A stretch of DNA of 5,359 nucleotides from Acidobacteriota bacterium. GTDB taxonomy: Bacteria > Acidobacteriota > Terriglobia > Terriglobales > Acidobacteriaceae. The notes beneath the pieces were generated by a model. It saw nothing but the letters and a program-made list of their open reading frames with translations, did no database searches and had not been told where the DNA came from. Within the stretch, counting starts at the first letter, position 1; the number at the start of each line of letters is the position of its first letter. Below are positions 1-5,359 of the stretch, piece by piece. A program made the translations under genes and the position numbers. The DNA is taken from NCBI GenBank assembly GCA_021781255.1, contig JAJXXG010001112.1, positions 1-5,359 on the forward strand, given 5' to 3'.

Positions 1-1
1 G

Positions 2-58
2 AACCGGCGCACCGGAATCGACAAGCTGGTTGCCAGCCGGACGGTTGTGCAGTCGTGA
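2..58 (+). CDS. Possible C-terminal end of an upstream gene (partial, unidentified)
   Basis: The frame starting at base 2 is open from the left edge to a TGA at 56-58 and encodes 18 residues, NRRTGIDKLVASRTVVQS. The mix of charged and aliphatic residues looks like an ordinary protein tail. The stop lies 13 bp before the ATG of the next plus-strand gene, a spacing common between co-transcribed genes. I do not recognise the family, and 18 codons are too few for one to be assigned. Another frame across this stretch is also open, so this could be chance; confidence is low. Confidence 0.2.
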   Translation, partial: NRRTGIDKLVASRTVVQS

Positions 59-71
59 GGTTCTAGACCGA

Positions 72-677
72 ATGAAGAAGATCGCCTTTATTGCATTTCT
101 GCTGGCCGTGAGTGTGGCTGCAGGTCGCGCTCAGGAGAGCAGGCAGGACATCAGTGTGAGTGGAACGGCCATTGTTGAGCCGTTCATGGCCTCATCTACC
201 GATGTGCAGGTGGCCGCGCAGCGCGGCTTTGGCGCAATGCTCAGCTACCGGTTCATGCTCACGCCGTCGAGCGCCCTTGAGGCCAACTACGGCATCACGT
301 ACCAGAACAAGATTCACTACACGGTCAGCAACACGAACAACTACCTGGTGAACACGCGGACGCAGGAGATTTCATTTGCGTACGTTCGCAGCTTTACCTA
401 CAAGAAGTACAACCCTTTTGTTGAGGGCGGCCCGGGCGTACTGATTTTCCTCCCCATCCGCAACTCCACCACAACTTCTCTGGATGTGAAGCAGCAGACC
501 GGCATAGGCGGGCTTTACGGGGCAGGAATCGCCTATGAAATCAGCCCCAGCTTTGATATCCGCGCGGAATATCGTGGTTTTGTGACCAAGGTGCCGACGT
601 TTGGCTACACGCAACTGGAAACGAAGCGGTGGTACAACATTTCTTACCCGGCGATTGGCGTGGCGTATCACTTCTAG
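72..677 (+). CDS. Secreted outer-membrane beta-barrel protein (OmpA/OmpW-like fold, function unknown)
   Basis: Predicted 201-residue outer-membrane protein. Residues 1-20 form a typical Sec signal peptide: MKK, a hydrophobic core (about 4-17) and a small-residue end AGRA, with likely cleavage before QES. The mature part of about 180 residues alternates polar and hydrophobic or aromatic residues in strand-like segments (around 53-62, 67-76, 99-109, 114-126, 146-157, 161-171 and 191-200). It ends in VAYHF, the C-terminal phenylalanine that BAM recognises. The size suits an eight-stranded barrel. No peptidoglycan-binding OmpA domain or enzymatic motif is visible, so no substrate can be named. 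I chose the ATG at 72 over an in-frame start at 30 because it opens directly into the signal peptide; GTGAGG at 55-60 is a plausible ribosome site 11 bp upstream. The gene is followed by a strong terminator and is convergent with pheA. Confidence 0.85.
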   Translation: MKKIAFIAFLLAVSVAAGRAQESRQDISVSGTAIVEPFMASSTDVQVAAQRGFGAMLSYRFMLTPSSALEANYGITYQNKIHYTVSNTNNYLVNTRTQEISFAYVRSFTYKKYNPFVEGGPGVLIFLPIRNSTTTSLDVKQQTGIGGLYGAGIAYEISPSFDIRAEYRGFVTKVPTFGYTQLETKRWYNISYPAIGVAYHF

Positions 678-708
678 ACGGCTGCCAGGGCATGCGGGCA
701 ATATCGAT

Positions 709-746
709 GGGGAACGGCTCCAGAGCCTGTTCCCCATTTGCTTTTT
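709..746 (+). terminator. Rho-independent terminator of the beta-barrel gene
   Basis: GGGGAAC (709-715) pairs perfectly with GTTCCCC (729-735). The inner GGCT (716-719) pairs with AGCC (724-727), leaving one bulged T at 728 and the four-base loop CCAG. The 11-bp stem is followed by a T-rich run (737-739 and 742-746). It lies 32 bp past the TAG of the barrel gene. Read from the opposite strand, the bases after the stem are ATCGATATTGC, with no U-run, so it should serve the plus-strand gene much better than pheA. Confidence 0.75.
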
Positions 747-787
747 GCGGAGTGGTGAATAGGGTCCGGTCCGTACCCGGTTCGGGA

Positions 788-1606
788 TCAGTCGCGTTCT
801 TCCTTGTACCGGCCCAGCTCCTTTACCATGGCGCAGTGCGGACTGAGGGCATGGATTGCGCGCTCGCCTTCTTCGGCGGAGCGAATCTGGCAATCGACAT
901 AAAAGATGTATTCCCAGGGTTTGCCGTGGACGGGGCGCGACTCGATTTTTGTGAGATTGGTGCCGAGGTCTGCCAGCGCTGAGAGCGCGGCGACGAGCGA
1001 GCCGGGGCGATTCTCGAGAGAAAACGCCAGGCTCATCTTGTTTGCCTCGTGGCTGGTGACGGCGTCTGTTGCGCGGCGGACGAGGAAGAAGCGCGTGTAG
1101 TTTTCCGGGTTGTCCTCGATGTCGGCCTCAAGGATGTGCGCGTGGTAGTAGCGCGCGGCGGCCTGGCTGGCGATGGCGGCGGAGTGATGGTCGCGGTCTT
1201 CCATGATCTGCTTGACGCTGCCGGCGGTGTCATAGAAAGCGAGCGCCCTCATGGCGGGGTGTTCAGCGAGGAATCGCCTGCACTGGGCAAGGGCGACCGG
1301 ATGCGAGAAGACCCGATCGATGTCGTCGATGGGGACGCCGGGCAGGGCGATGAGGTTGTGGCGGATGCGCAACTGGGTTTCCCGCTCGACCCTTACATCG
1401 TGTGTGAGCAGCAGGTCATAGTGGTCCGAGACGGAGCCGGCGAGGCTGTTTTCAATGGGAATGACGGCGGCATCCACGCTTTCCCTGACGAGCGCGGCGA
1501 AGACTTCGGCGGACAGCGAAAAGGGAACGATGACCGTGTCGGTGTTCAGCTTGATGGCCGCTTCATGGCTGAAGGAGCCCGGTTCTCCCTGGATGGCGAC
1601 TTTCAT
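788..1606 (-). CDS. pheA: Prephenate dehydratase, monofunctional with C-terminal ACT domain
   Basis: Converts prephenate to phenylpyruvate with loss of water and CO2, the committed step to phenylalanine; cytoplasmic. The 272-residue protein has the usual length and order of the stand-alone enzyme. The catalytic prephenate dehydratase domain covers about 2-178 and begins with the glycine-rich VAIQGEPGSFSHEAA. PIENS (50-54) is followed by SVSDHYDLL, and the catalytic TRF motif (Thr171) sits in ENYTRFFLVRR. The ACT regulatory domain (about 190-267) carries both phenylalanine-binding signatures, GSLV (202-205) and ESRP (222-225), so feedback inhibition by phenylalanine is expected. There is no chorismate mutase domain, unlike the E. 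coli P-protein. The ATG at 1606 fits the family start. The frame is open further upstream, to 1792, but that part is not family-like and overlaps the end of mqnP. An AGGAG lies 14 bp before the ATG, slightly far. Confidence 0.95.
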   Translation of the reverse strand: MKVAIQGEPGSFSHEAAIKLNTDTVIVPFSLSAEVFAALVRESVDAAVIPIENSLAGSVSDHYDLLLTHDVRVERETQLRIRHNLIALPGVPIDDIDRVFSHPVALAQCRRFLAEHPAMRALAFYDTAGSVKQIMEDRDHHSAAIASQAAARYYHAHILEADIEDNPENYTRFFLVRRATDAVTSHEANKMSLAFSLENRPGSLVAALSALADLGTNLTKIESRPVHGKPWEYIFYVDCQIRSAEEGERAIHALSPHCAMVKELGRYKEERD

Positions 1607-1620
1607 TCCGGTGCTGTTTT

Positions 1621-1625
1621 CTCCT
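1621..1625 (-). promoter_or_regulatory. Probable ribosome binding site of pheA
   Basis: AGGAG on the minus strand, ending 14 bases before the ATG at 1606. The distance is longer than the usual 5-9 bases, but no better purine block lies closer and no alternative start codon lies between. It supports translation beginning at 1606 rather than at an upstream codon. Confidence 0.45.
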
Positions 1626-1681
1626 GTGCAAATGTTGACACGAAGTGGGAAACGGTGGGCCGAGAGGGACCGTCCTCCGGC

Positions 1682-1690
1682 AAGATAGCA
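1682..1690 (-). promoter_or_regulatory. Weak candidate extended -10 element upstream of pheA
   Basis: TGCTATCTT on the minus strand matches the extended -10 pattern TGn followed by a hexamer with 4 of 6 matches to TATAAT. It sits 76 bp upstream of the pheA ATG. No convincing -35 is visible at the right distance, and such matches occur by chance. It is listed as the best promoter candidate in the 124-bp mqnP-pheA gap, at low confidence. Confidence 0.2.
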
Positions 1691-1705
1691 CAGCCTGGCG
1701 CGGGA

Positions 1706-1728
1706 ATCCCGGGGCGCCGAGCCGGGAT
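1706..1728 (-). terminator. Stem-loop directly after mqnP (possible terminator or mRNA-end hairpin)
   Basis: ATCCCGG (1722-1728 on the minus strand) and CCGGGAT (1706-1712) form a perfect 7-bp GC-rich inverted repeat around a 9-base loop, beginning only two bases after the mqnP stop codon. The bases after the stem (TCCCGCGCC) contain no U-run, so this is not a classical intrinsic terminator. It could slow transcription, protect the transcript end or aid Rho-dependent termination. Its position exactly at the gene end argues against pure chance. Confidence 0.35.
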
Positions 1729-1730
1729 CT

Positions 1731-2594
1731 TCATCTTCGCAGCCACAGGTCGGTTGCGACGAATGCGAGAAATACGGTGGCAATGACTCCATTCATGGTG
1801 AAGAAGGCGGCGTTGAGGCGGCCGAGGTCGCGCGGGGAAACCAGGGAGTGCTCATAGGCCAGCAGCAGCCCCACGGCTGCGATGCCGAGCCATCCTGCCC
1901 AGCCGAAGGAAAACAGGATGGCAAGCCATGCAAGCAGCGCGAGCATGGCGGCATGCATGAGGCGCGCTACCCAGAAGGCGGCAGGGATTCCGATTGCCTT
2001 GGGCAGGCTGTGGAGAGCGACAGCGCGGTCGTGGTCGTAATCCTGGCATGCGTAGAGCACGTCAAAGCCTGCCACCCACAGGGTGACGGCTGCGGTGAGC
2101 ACGAGGATGCGCGCGTCGAGGCTGCCGCGCACGGCGATCCATGCGGCGGAGGGGGCCAGGCCGAGCGCGAGACCGAGGACGAGATGCGACCAGCGCGTGA
2201 GGCGCTTCATGTAGCTGTAGCCGAGCAGCACCACCAGCACGACGGGCGACAGGTAGAGCGTGAGGCGGTTGAGCGCGGCGGCGGCCAGTACAAACCCGAG
2301 GGCCATGAGCACGGTGAAGCCCAGCACGAAATTGCGCGAAAGCAGGCCGGCGGGAATGGCGCGACTTTTTGTGCGTGGATTGGCCGCGTCGAGGTCCGCA
2401 TCGGCCCAGCGGTTGAAGGCCATGGCGCAGGAGCGGGCGGTGACCATGGCCACCACGATCCAGCCCAGGGTGCGCCAGGCGGGCAGTCCGCGCGCCGCCA
2501 GAAGAGTGGCCGTCAGCGCGAAGGGGAGCGCGAAAATCGAGTGCTCCCACTTGATCATCTCGAGCGTTGTGCGTGTTTTAGCCAGCCAACCCAT
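1731..2594 (-). CDS. mqnP: UbiA-superfamily aromatic prenyltransferase, probably menaquinone (futalosine) pathway MqnP
   Basis: Integral inner-membrane prenyltransferase of 287 residues that attaches a polyprenyl chain to an aromatic acid. About eight or nine hydrophobic helices are visible. The first aspartate-rich motif is NRWADADLD (Asn61, Asp65, Asp69), followed by NPRTKSRAIPAG. The second is QDYDHD (Asp185, Asp189) followed by ALHSLP. These motifs bind the Mg-diphosphate of the prenyl donor. IKWEHSIFALPFAL near the N-terminus, QDYDxD...LHSxP and NAAFFTMNG near the C-terminus are the wording I associate with the MqnP-type branch (often annotated 'putative 4-hydroxybenzoate polyprenyltransferase') rather than E. 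coli UbiA or MenA. The exact substrate is inferred. I chose the ATG at 2594 because GGGAGCAGGA lies just upstream and MGWLAKTRTTLEMIKWEH fits family N-termini; an in-frame ATG at 2612 and GTG at 2621 are alternatives. It sits 107 bp after the STAS gene and 124 bp before pheA. Confidence 0.82.
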   Translation of the reverse strand: MGWLAKTRTTLEMIKWEHSIFALPFALTATLLAARGLPAWRTLGWIVVAMVTARSCAMAFNRWADADLDAANPRTKSRAIPAGLLSRNFVLGFTVLMALGFVLAAAALNRLTLYLSPVVLVVLLGYSYMKRLTRWSHLVLGLALGLAPSAAWIAVRGSLDARILVLTAAVTLWVAGFDVLYACQDYDHDRAVALHSLPKAIGIPAAFWVARLMHAAMLALLAWLAILFSFGWAGWLGIAAVGLLLAYEHSLVSPRDLGRLNAAFFTMNGVIATVFLAFVATDLWLRR

Positions 2595-2598
2595 TCCG

Positions 2599-2608
2599 TC
2601 CTGCTCCC
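2599..2608 (-). promoter_or_regulatory. Ribosome binding site that decides the mqnP start
   Basis: GGGAGCAGGA on the minus strand offers two overlapping Shine-Dalgarno-like purine blocks: GGGAG 9 bases and AGGA 4 bases before the ATG at 2594. The upstream candidates, GTG at 2621 and ATG at 2612, have no comparable block in front of them, so 2594 is preferred. Confidence 0.55.
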
Positions 2609-2701
2609 GCATCTGCTGCACAGGTCAGTTTAATTGAGGGAGCGGGAGGCAGGTACCGTCATGCGCATCGGGCGTTGCCGCCGTGCGGTGTTTGCATCAG
2701 G

Positions 2702-3052
2702 TTACGCATCGGGTTCGGCATCTTCAGCGGTGGCGGCGAGGGCAAGCACGGCGTCCACTCTGGTGATTTTGAAGAGGTCGAGCACGCGGCTGTTTGCGGC
2801 TGCGACAACCATGCGCGCGCCTTTGCCCTGGCAGTGCACGTAGTGGTTCATCAGCAGGCCGAGACCGGCCGAATCGATGTAGGGAACGCCGGCGAGGTCG
2901 AGAACCGTGAGGGGCGACGGCTGGTGACGGCGCAGCTCCGATTGCAGCTCGAAGAGATTGCGCAGGATGAGGGGGCCGGTGAGGCTCCAGACGCAGGTGT
3001 TGTTGGTCTTGCCCTGCTTGCGGTCAACAGTGAGCGGAGTTTCATGGAGCAT
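2702..3052 (-). CDS. Single-domain STAS protein, anti-anti-sigma factor type
   Basis: Encodes 116 residues, the length of SpoIIAA/RsbV-type anti-anti-sigma factors. The STAS fold spans about 14-107: a beta-strand core TCVWSLTGPL, the helix FELQSELRR, the strand LTVLDLAGVPYID, and then SAGLGLLMNHYVHC. The diagnostic DSAGLG places Ser61 where these proteins are phosphorylated by a partner anti-sigma kinase. The segment MVVAAANSRVLDLFKITRVDAVL matches the usual end of the domain. In the known systems the unphosphorylated form binds the anti-sigma factor and frees the sigma factor; here that role is inferred. No kinase, phosphatase or sigma gene is in view. The frame stays open far upstream, but that part is proline/serine/alanine-rich antisense of tamB, so the ATG at 3052 is chosen. 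It has no clear Shine-Dalgarno sequence. A general STAS adaptor in another complex, such as lipid-transport MlaB, is a less likely alternative. Confidence 0.88.
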   Translation of the reverse strand: MLHETPLTVDRKQGKTNNTCVWSLTGPLILRNLFELQSELRRHQPSPLTVLDLAGVPYIDSAGLGLLMNHYVHCQGKGARMVVAAANSRVLDLFKITRVDAVLALAATAEDAEPDA

Positions 3053-3063
3053 AGCTAGACAAG

Positions 3064-3094
3064 CGTATGAAACTTGCCGCGATTTGATTGTTAA
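3064..3094 (-). promoter_or_regulatory. Candidate promoter of the STAS gene
   Basis: On the minus strand TTAACA (3089-3094) matches the -35 consensus TTGACA at five of six positions. CATACG (3064-3069), 19 bp downstream, is a poor -10 with three of six matches. A strong -35 that is part of a tandem repeat with a weak, over-spaced -10 is the pattern expected of an activator-dependent promoter. Transcription from it would start only a few bases before the ATG at 3052. The assignment is tentative. Confidence 0.25.
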
Positions 3095-3108
3095 AGTTTT
3101 GTTAAAGT
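3088..3108 (-). repeat. Perfect 10-bp tandem direct repeat, 11-bp period (possible response-regulator site)
   Basis: On the minus strand ACTTTAACAA occurs twice (3099-3108, then 3088-3097), separated by one base. The block is strikingly AT-rich within GC-rich surroundings and ends 35 bp upstream of the STAS start codon. The 11-bp period puts both copies on the same face of the helix, the layout used by OmpR/PhoB-family regulators. Each copy contains TTAACA with a 5-bp spacer between them, which fits the B. subtilis PhoP pattern TT(A/C/T)ACA repeated with about 5 bp between. A perfect 10-bp palindrome, CGCCGCGGCG (3109-3118), abuts it on the far side. The repeat is directly visible; its function is inferred. 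Confidence 0.5.
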
Positions 3109-3191
3109 CGCCGCGGCGGAGCGCTTGCGGTGGGCGTGAAGGAGTTGCTCGCTCGCGGCATCGAAAGGCCCAGCTTGTTGAAACTTCACTT

Positions 3192-5359
3192 TCAGCGGTA
3201 ACGACGGATGGCTTTGATGACCATGGAGAAGACGCCGGATTCGTCGCGGGCCACGAGCAGGGAGACGTGGCGGTTGATGGCGATTTCGGCCTGCAGCAAC
3301 TGCTGCGCGGTGGTATCGACGTCGGTGGCGTAGGTGAGGGTGAGGTTGCGGCCGAGCTGCTCCTCGACGGTGATGCGGGTGGTGGAGTTGCCGAGGACGC
3401 CGAGGTAGTTGGGGTCCACCTTGACGGAGCCGGCGCCGAAGAGTTTTTGGACGCGGCTGCTGACGGTGGCGTTGAGCGCGCCGCCGAGGAGTGCGTCGGT
3501 GGCGGGATTGGAGGCAACCTGCTCCTGCTGCTGTGTGTAGATGCGCTCCTGGTCCTGGGTGCGGCCGAGCGCGAGCAGGGCTACGACGTCGCCCTCGGGG
3601 AGCGGAGGGTCGCTGCGGTAGGAGACCGCCATGTTGCTGGGCAGGCCGTGGAGGCCCAGCGTGATGTCGTAGTCCTGCACGCGGGCGGTGGCGTTGATGT
3701 CAATGGAGGGCTCGATGCGCACGGGATTGGTGAAGGTGATGTCGCCGCGCTGGAGATCGTATCGCGTGCCGGCTATGGTGGCGCTGCCCTCGGTGATGGA
3801 GATGCGGCCCAGCAGCGAGGGCGTGGCCAGGGTTCCGCGCAGGTGCAGGTCCACGTCACCGGCCAGCTTGGCGTAGGCGTTCTGGAAGTTGAGCTGCGGC
3901 GAGGACTGGATGTGTACGTCGAGGCGGACGTGATTGGATGGCGCATCGGGCGGTGTGACGGGCTGCACTTTGCCGGCCTGCGTGGCCAGCGCGGCGAAGT
4001 CCAGGTCTGGACTGACGGTGAAGCGCGTAATCATCACATTGCCGCTTAAAAGCAGGCTATTCTGGGTTCCCTGCAACTGTAGTGTGGCGTCGGCCAACGA
4101 ACTGACGCCTTGCGGATAGCGGATGCGGACTCCCTTGCCGGTGGCCGTGAGATCGGCAAAGATGCCGTGCTGATAGGCGAGGTAGCCGGAAACGCTGAGC
4201 TGGCCGCCGCCGGTCATGGCGGTGAGCGACTTGACTTCCAGACGGTTCTGGTTGAAGACCAGGGTTCCGTGCAACTGGCTGAGGCTGTTGGGCAGATCCT
4301 CAAGGGCGAGCGAGGCGTTCTGAAAGTCGATTCGACCCGTGAGGCCGGGATTCTGCAGGGTGCCGTGGGCCTGGACCTGGAAGGTGGTTATGCCGCTGGC
4401 GGTCAGGTCGGGGTCGAGCGTCTCGATCAGCCGGAGATTGATGGAGCCGCTTGCGGCCATGTCGACCTGACGCCGGGCCTTGAAATCGATGCTGCCTTGT
4501 CCGCGGATGTCGGTCTCTTCGCCCATGATGTGAAGAGGGTCAAGGCTGATGCGCTCATTGGCGAGCGTGGCGTGGACGGGCCCATCGCTGTGCAGGTGGA
4601 CGCCAGCGATGGTCATGGCGAGCTCCTGGAGGCGGGCTTCGCCGCGCAACTCAGTGGGCCGGGCCAGCGGGCCGTCCACGGTGACGGTGCCGGCGAGCGA
4701 GGACTCTCCGGTGAGGCCGGGGATCTGAGCCATTCTGAGGGGCGCGCCGATATCGAAGCGAGAAAAGTTGAGCGTGGCCTGGGTGGGATAGTCGGCGCTC
4801 ATGGTGGTCTGGCCGTGGGCGGCGATGGCGGCGGTTTCAAAATGGCTGCTGAGGTCGTAGATGAGGGCGTGGCCGGCGGTGTGCGCCGAGATGATGACGT
4901 TACCCAACTGCTCGCCGCGGAGGGTGACGCCGCTCAGCGTGCCACGGCCCTGCACGCGCGGATCGTCAGGGGTTCCCGATCCGGTGACAGCGAAGGCGAG
5001 TTTGCCGGTAACGGCCATGCCGAACTGGCGGATGTAGCGGACCTGGGCCATGTCAATGCCCGCGCCCTGCGCATTGATCTGGAACTGGCGGGAATTTATG
5101 TTGTAGCTGCCGGAGGCGGAAAGCTTGCCGGCCTGGCTGTCTATGGTGACCGAGGCCAGTTGCAGCACCTGCCCGGCAATTTTGCCCTGCGCGCGGATGC
5201 GCGAGACGGGCTCGCCATAGACTGTGCCGTCGTCCAACTGTACCCAGCCGGAGCCATCGAGGGCATGGACTGTGCCGTCGGCTTCAATCTGTGCGCTGAG
5301 CCGGCCGGACAGCGGCAGATTCTGCCCGGTGAGGGGCAGGAACTCATTGACTTCGACCT
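3192..5359 (-). CDS. tamB: TamB/DUF490-family translocation and assembly protein (partial, N-terminus beyond the right edge)
   Basis: Visible C-terminal 721 residues of a large envelope protein; the frame is open through the right edge, so the start lies outside. TamB proteins are anchored in the inner membrane and span the periplasm as a long hydrophobic beta-groove. They act with TamA or BamA in outer-membrane protein assembly and are implicated in phospholipid transport. Nearly the whole sequence is repeating short beta-strands. The module G-x-L/x-x-x-P-x-L-x-G recurs at 4947-4982 (GSGTPDDPRVQG), 4641-4676 (DGPLARPTELRG), 4335-4370 (AHGTLQNPGLTG) and 3804-3839 (LRGTLATPSLLG). The last 300 or so residues match the TamB C-terminal domain: GDITFTNPVRIEPSIDI, PPLPEGDVVALLALGRT, then VDPNYLG, TRITVEEQLGRNLTLTYATD and the terminal SLLVARDESGVFSMVIKAIRRYR. 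A TTG at 5237 can be read as a start, but the family-like sequence continues upstream. No partner TamA/BamA gene is in view. Confidence 0.9.
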   Translation of the reverse strand, partial: VEVNEFLPLTGQNLPLSGRLSAQIEADGTVHALDGSGWVQLDDGTVYGEPVSRIRAQGKIAGQVLQLASVTIDSQAGKLSASGSYNINSRQFQINAQGAGIDMAQVRYIRQFGMAVTGKLAFAVTGSGTPDDPRVQGRGTLSGVTLRGEQLGNVIISAHTAGHALIYDLSSHFETAAIAAHGQTTMSADYPTQATLNFSRFDIGAPLRMAQIPGLTGESSLAGTVTVDGPLARPTELRGEARLQELAMTIAGVHLHSDGPVHATLANERISLDPLHIMGEETDIRGQGSIDFKARRQVDMAASGSINLRLIETLDPDLTASGITTFQVQAHGTLQNPGLTGRIDFQNASLALEDLPNSLSQLHGTLVFNQNRLEVKSLTAMTGGGQLSVSGYLAYQHGIFADLTATGKGVRIRYPQGVSSLADATLQLQGTQNSLLLSGNVMITRFTVSPDLDFAALATQAGKVQPVTPPDAPSNHVRLDVHIQSSPQLNFQNAYAKLAGDVDLHLRGTLATPSLLGRISITEGSATIAGTRYDLQRGDITFTNPVRIEPSIDINATARVQDYDITLGLHGLPSNMAVSYRSDPPLPEGDVVALLALGRTQDQERIYTQQQEQVASNPATDALLGGALNATVSSRVQKLFGAGSVKVDPNYLGVLGNSTTRITVEEQLGRNLTLTYATDVDTTAQQLLQAEIAINRHVSLLVARDESGVFSMVIKAIRRYR

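Noticed and set aside
372..893. 173-codon minus-strand open frame across the beta-barrel gene and the pheA end
   Set aside because: Arginine/proline-rich shadow crossing a convergent gene boundary and the terminator; no domain.
1049..1786. 245-codon plus-strand open frame antisense to pheA
   Set aside because: Valine/glycine/aspartate-rich and opposite a gene with all PheA catalytic and ACT motifs; a shadow.
1607..1792. Extended N-terminus for PheA beginning at 1792
   Set aside because: The extra 62 residues overlap the mqnP 3' end, do not resemble the family, and precede the canonical MKVAIQGEPG start with its own upstream AGGAG.
1848..2633. 261-codon plus-strand open frame antisense to mqnP
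   Set aside because: Glutamate/histidine/glycine-rich low-complexity translation, entirely opposite a clear UbiA-family membrane protein; a codon-bias shadow.
2664..2713. CGCATCGGG occurring twice (2664-2672 and 2705-2713) around the STAS stop codon
   Set aside because: Only two 9-bp GC-rich copies, one inside coding sequence, with irregular spacing; compatible with chance.
3053..3517. N-terminal extension of the STAS protein
   Set aside because: The 155 extra residues are proline/serine/alanine-rich because they are the tamB coding region read in another frame on the same strand, plus the gap.
2958..4049. 363-codon plus-strand open frame antisense to tamB and the STAS gene
   Set aside because: Its glycine/valine/aspartate-rich composition is what GC-rich antisense produces. 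It crosses two well-supported minus-strand genes and their gap, and has no recognisable domain.
1..5359. Novel defence, mobile or retron-type system
   Set aside because: All long well-supported frames are core metabolic, envelope or signalling genes. No transposase, integrase, reverse transcriptase, nuclease, repeat array or tRNA is visible.

Overview
The window reads as ordinary chromosomal DNA from a GC-rich, diderm (Gram-negative-type) bacterium. Two proteins need an outer membrane: a small secreted beta-barrel protein and a TamB-family protein. The quinone-pathway prenyltransferase resembles the menaquinone (futalosine-route) type more than the E. coli ubiquinone type. Acidobacteriota (Terriglobia) is my best guess from the gene flavour and base composition, but that is inference and no taxonomic marker is present.

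Layout. A plus-strand outer-membrane beta-barrel gene (72-677) ends in a convincing Rho-independent terminator (709-746). It may be preceded by the last 18 codons of another plus-strand gene at the left edge. From 788 onward everything real lies on the minus strand. Read in the direction of transcription, from the right edge leftward, the genes are: the C-terminal two-thirds or so of a large TamB/DUF490 protein (3192-5359, cut by the window edge), a small single-domain STAS (anti-anti-sigma type) protein (2702-3052), a UbiA-superfamily prenyltransferase best matched to MqnP (1731-2594), and monofunctional prephenate dehydratase PheA with its ACT domain (788-1606). pheA and the barrel gene are convergent.

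How they fit together. TamB acts at the cell envelope. MqnP and PheA both belong to pathways that branch from chorismate (menaquinone and phenylalanine). The STAS protein is presumably regulatory, but no partner kinase or anti-sigma factor is in view. The minus-strand genes are separated by gaps of 107-139 bp, so a single tight operon is not demonstrated.

The most distinctive non-coding signal is a perfect 10-bp tandem direct repeat with 11-bp period (3088-3108) upstream of the STAS gene. Its spacing is that of OmpR/PhoB-family response-regulator sites. I see no CRISPR array, transposon, tRNA, rRNA or phage feature, and no clear evidence of an undescribed multi-gene system.
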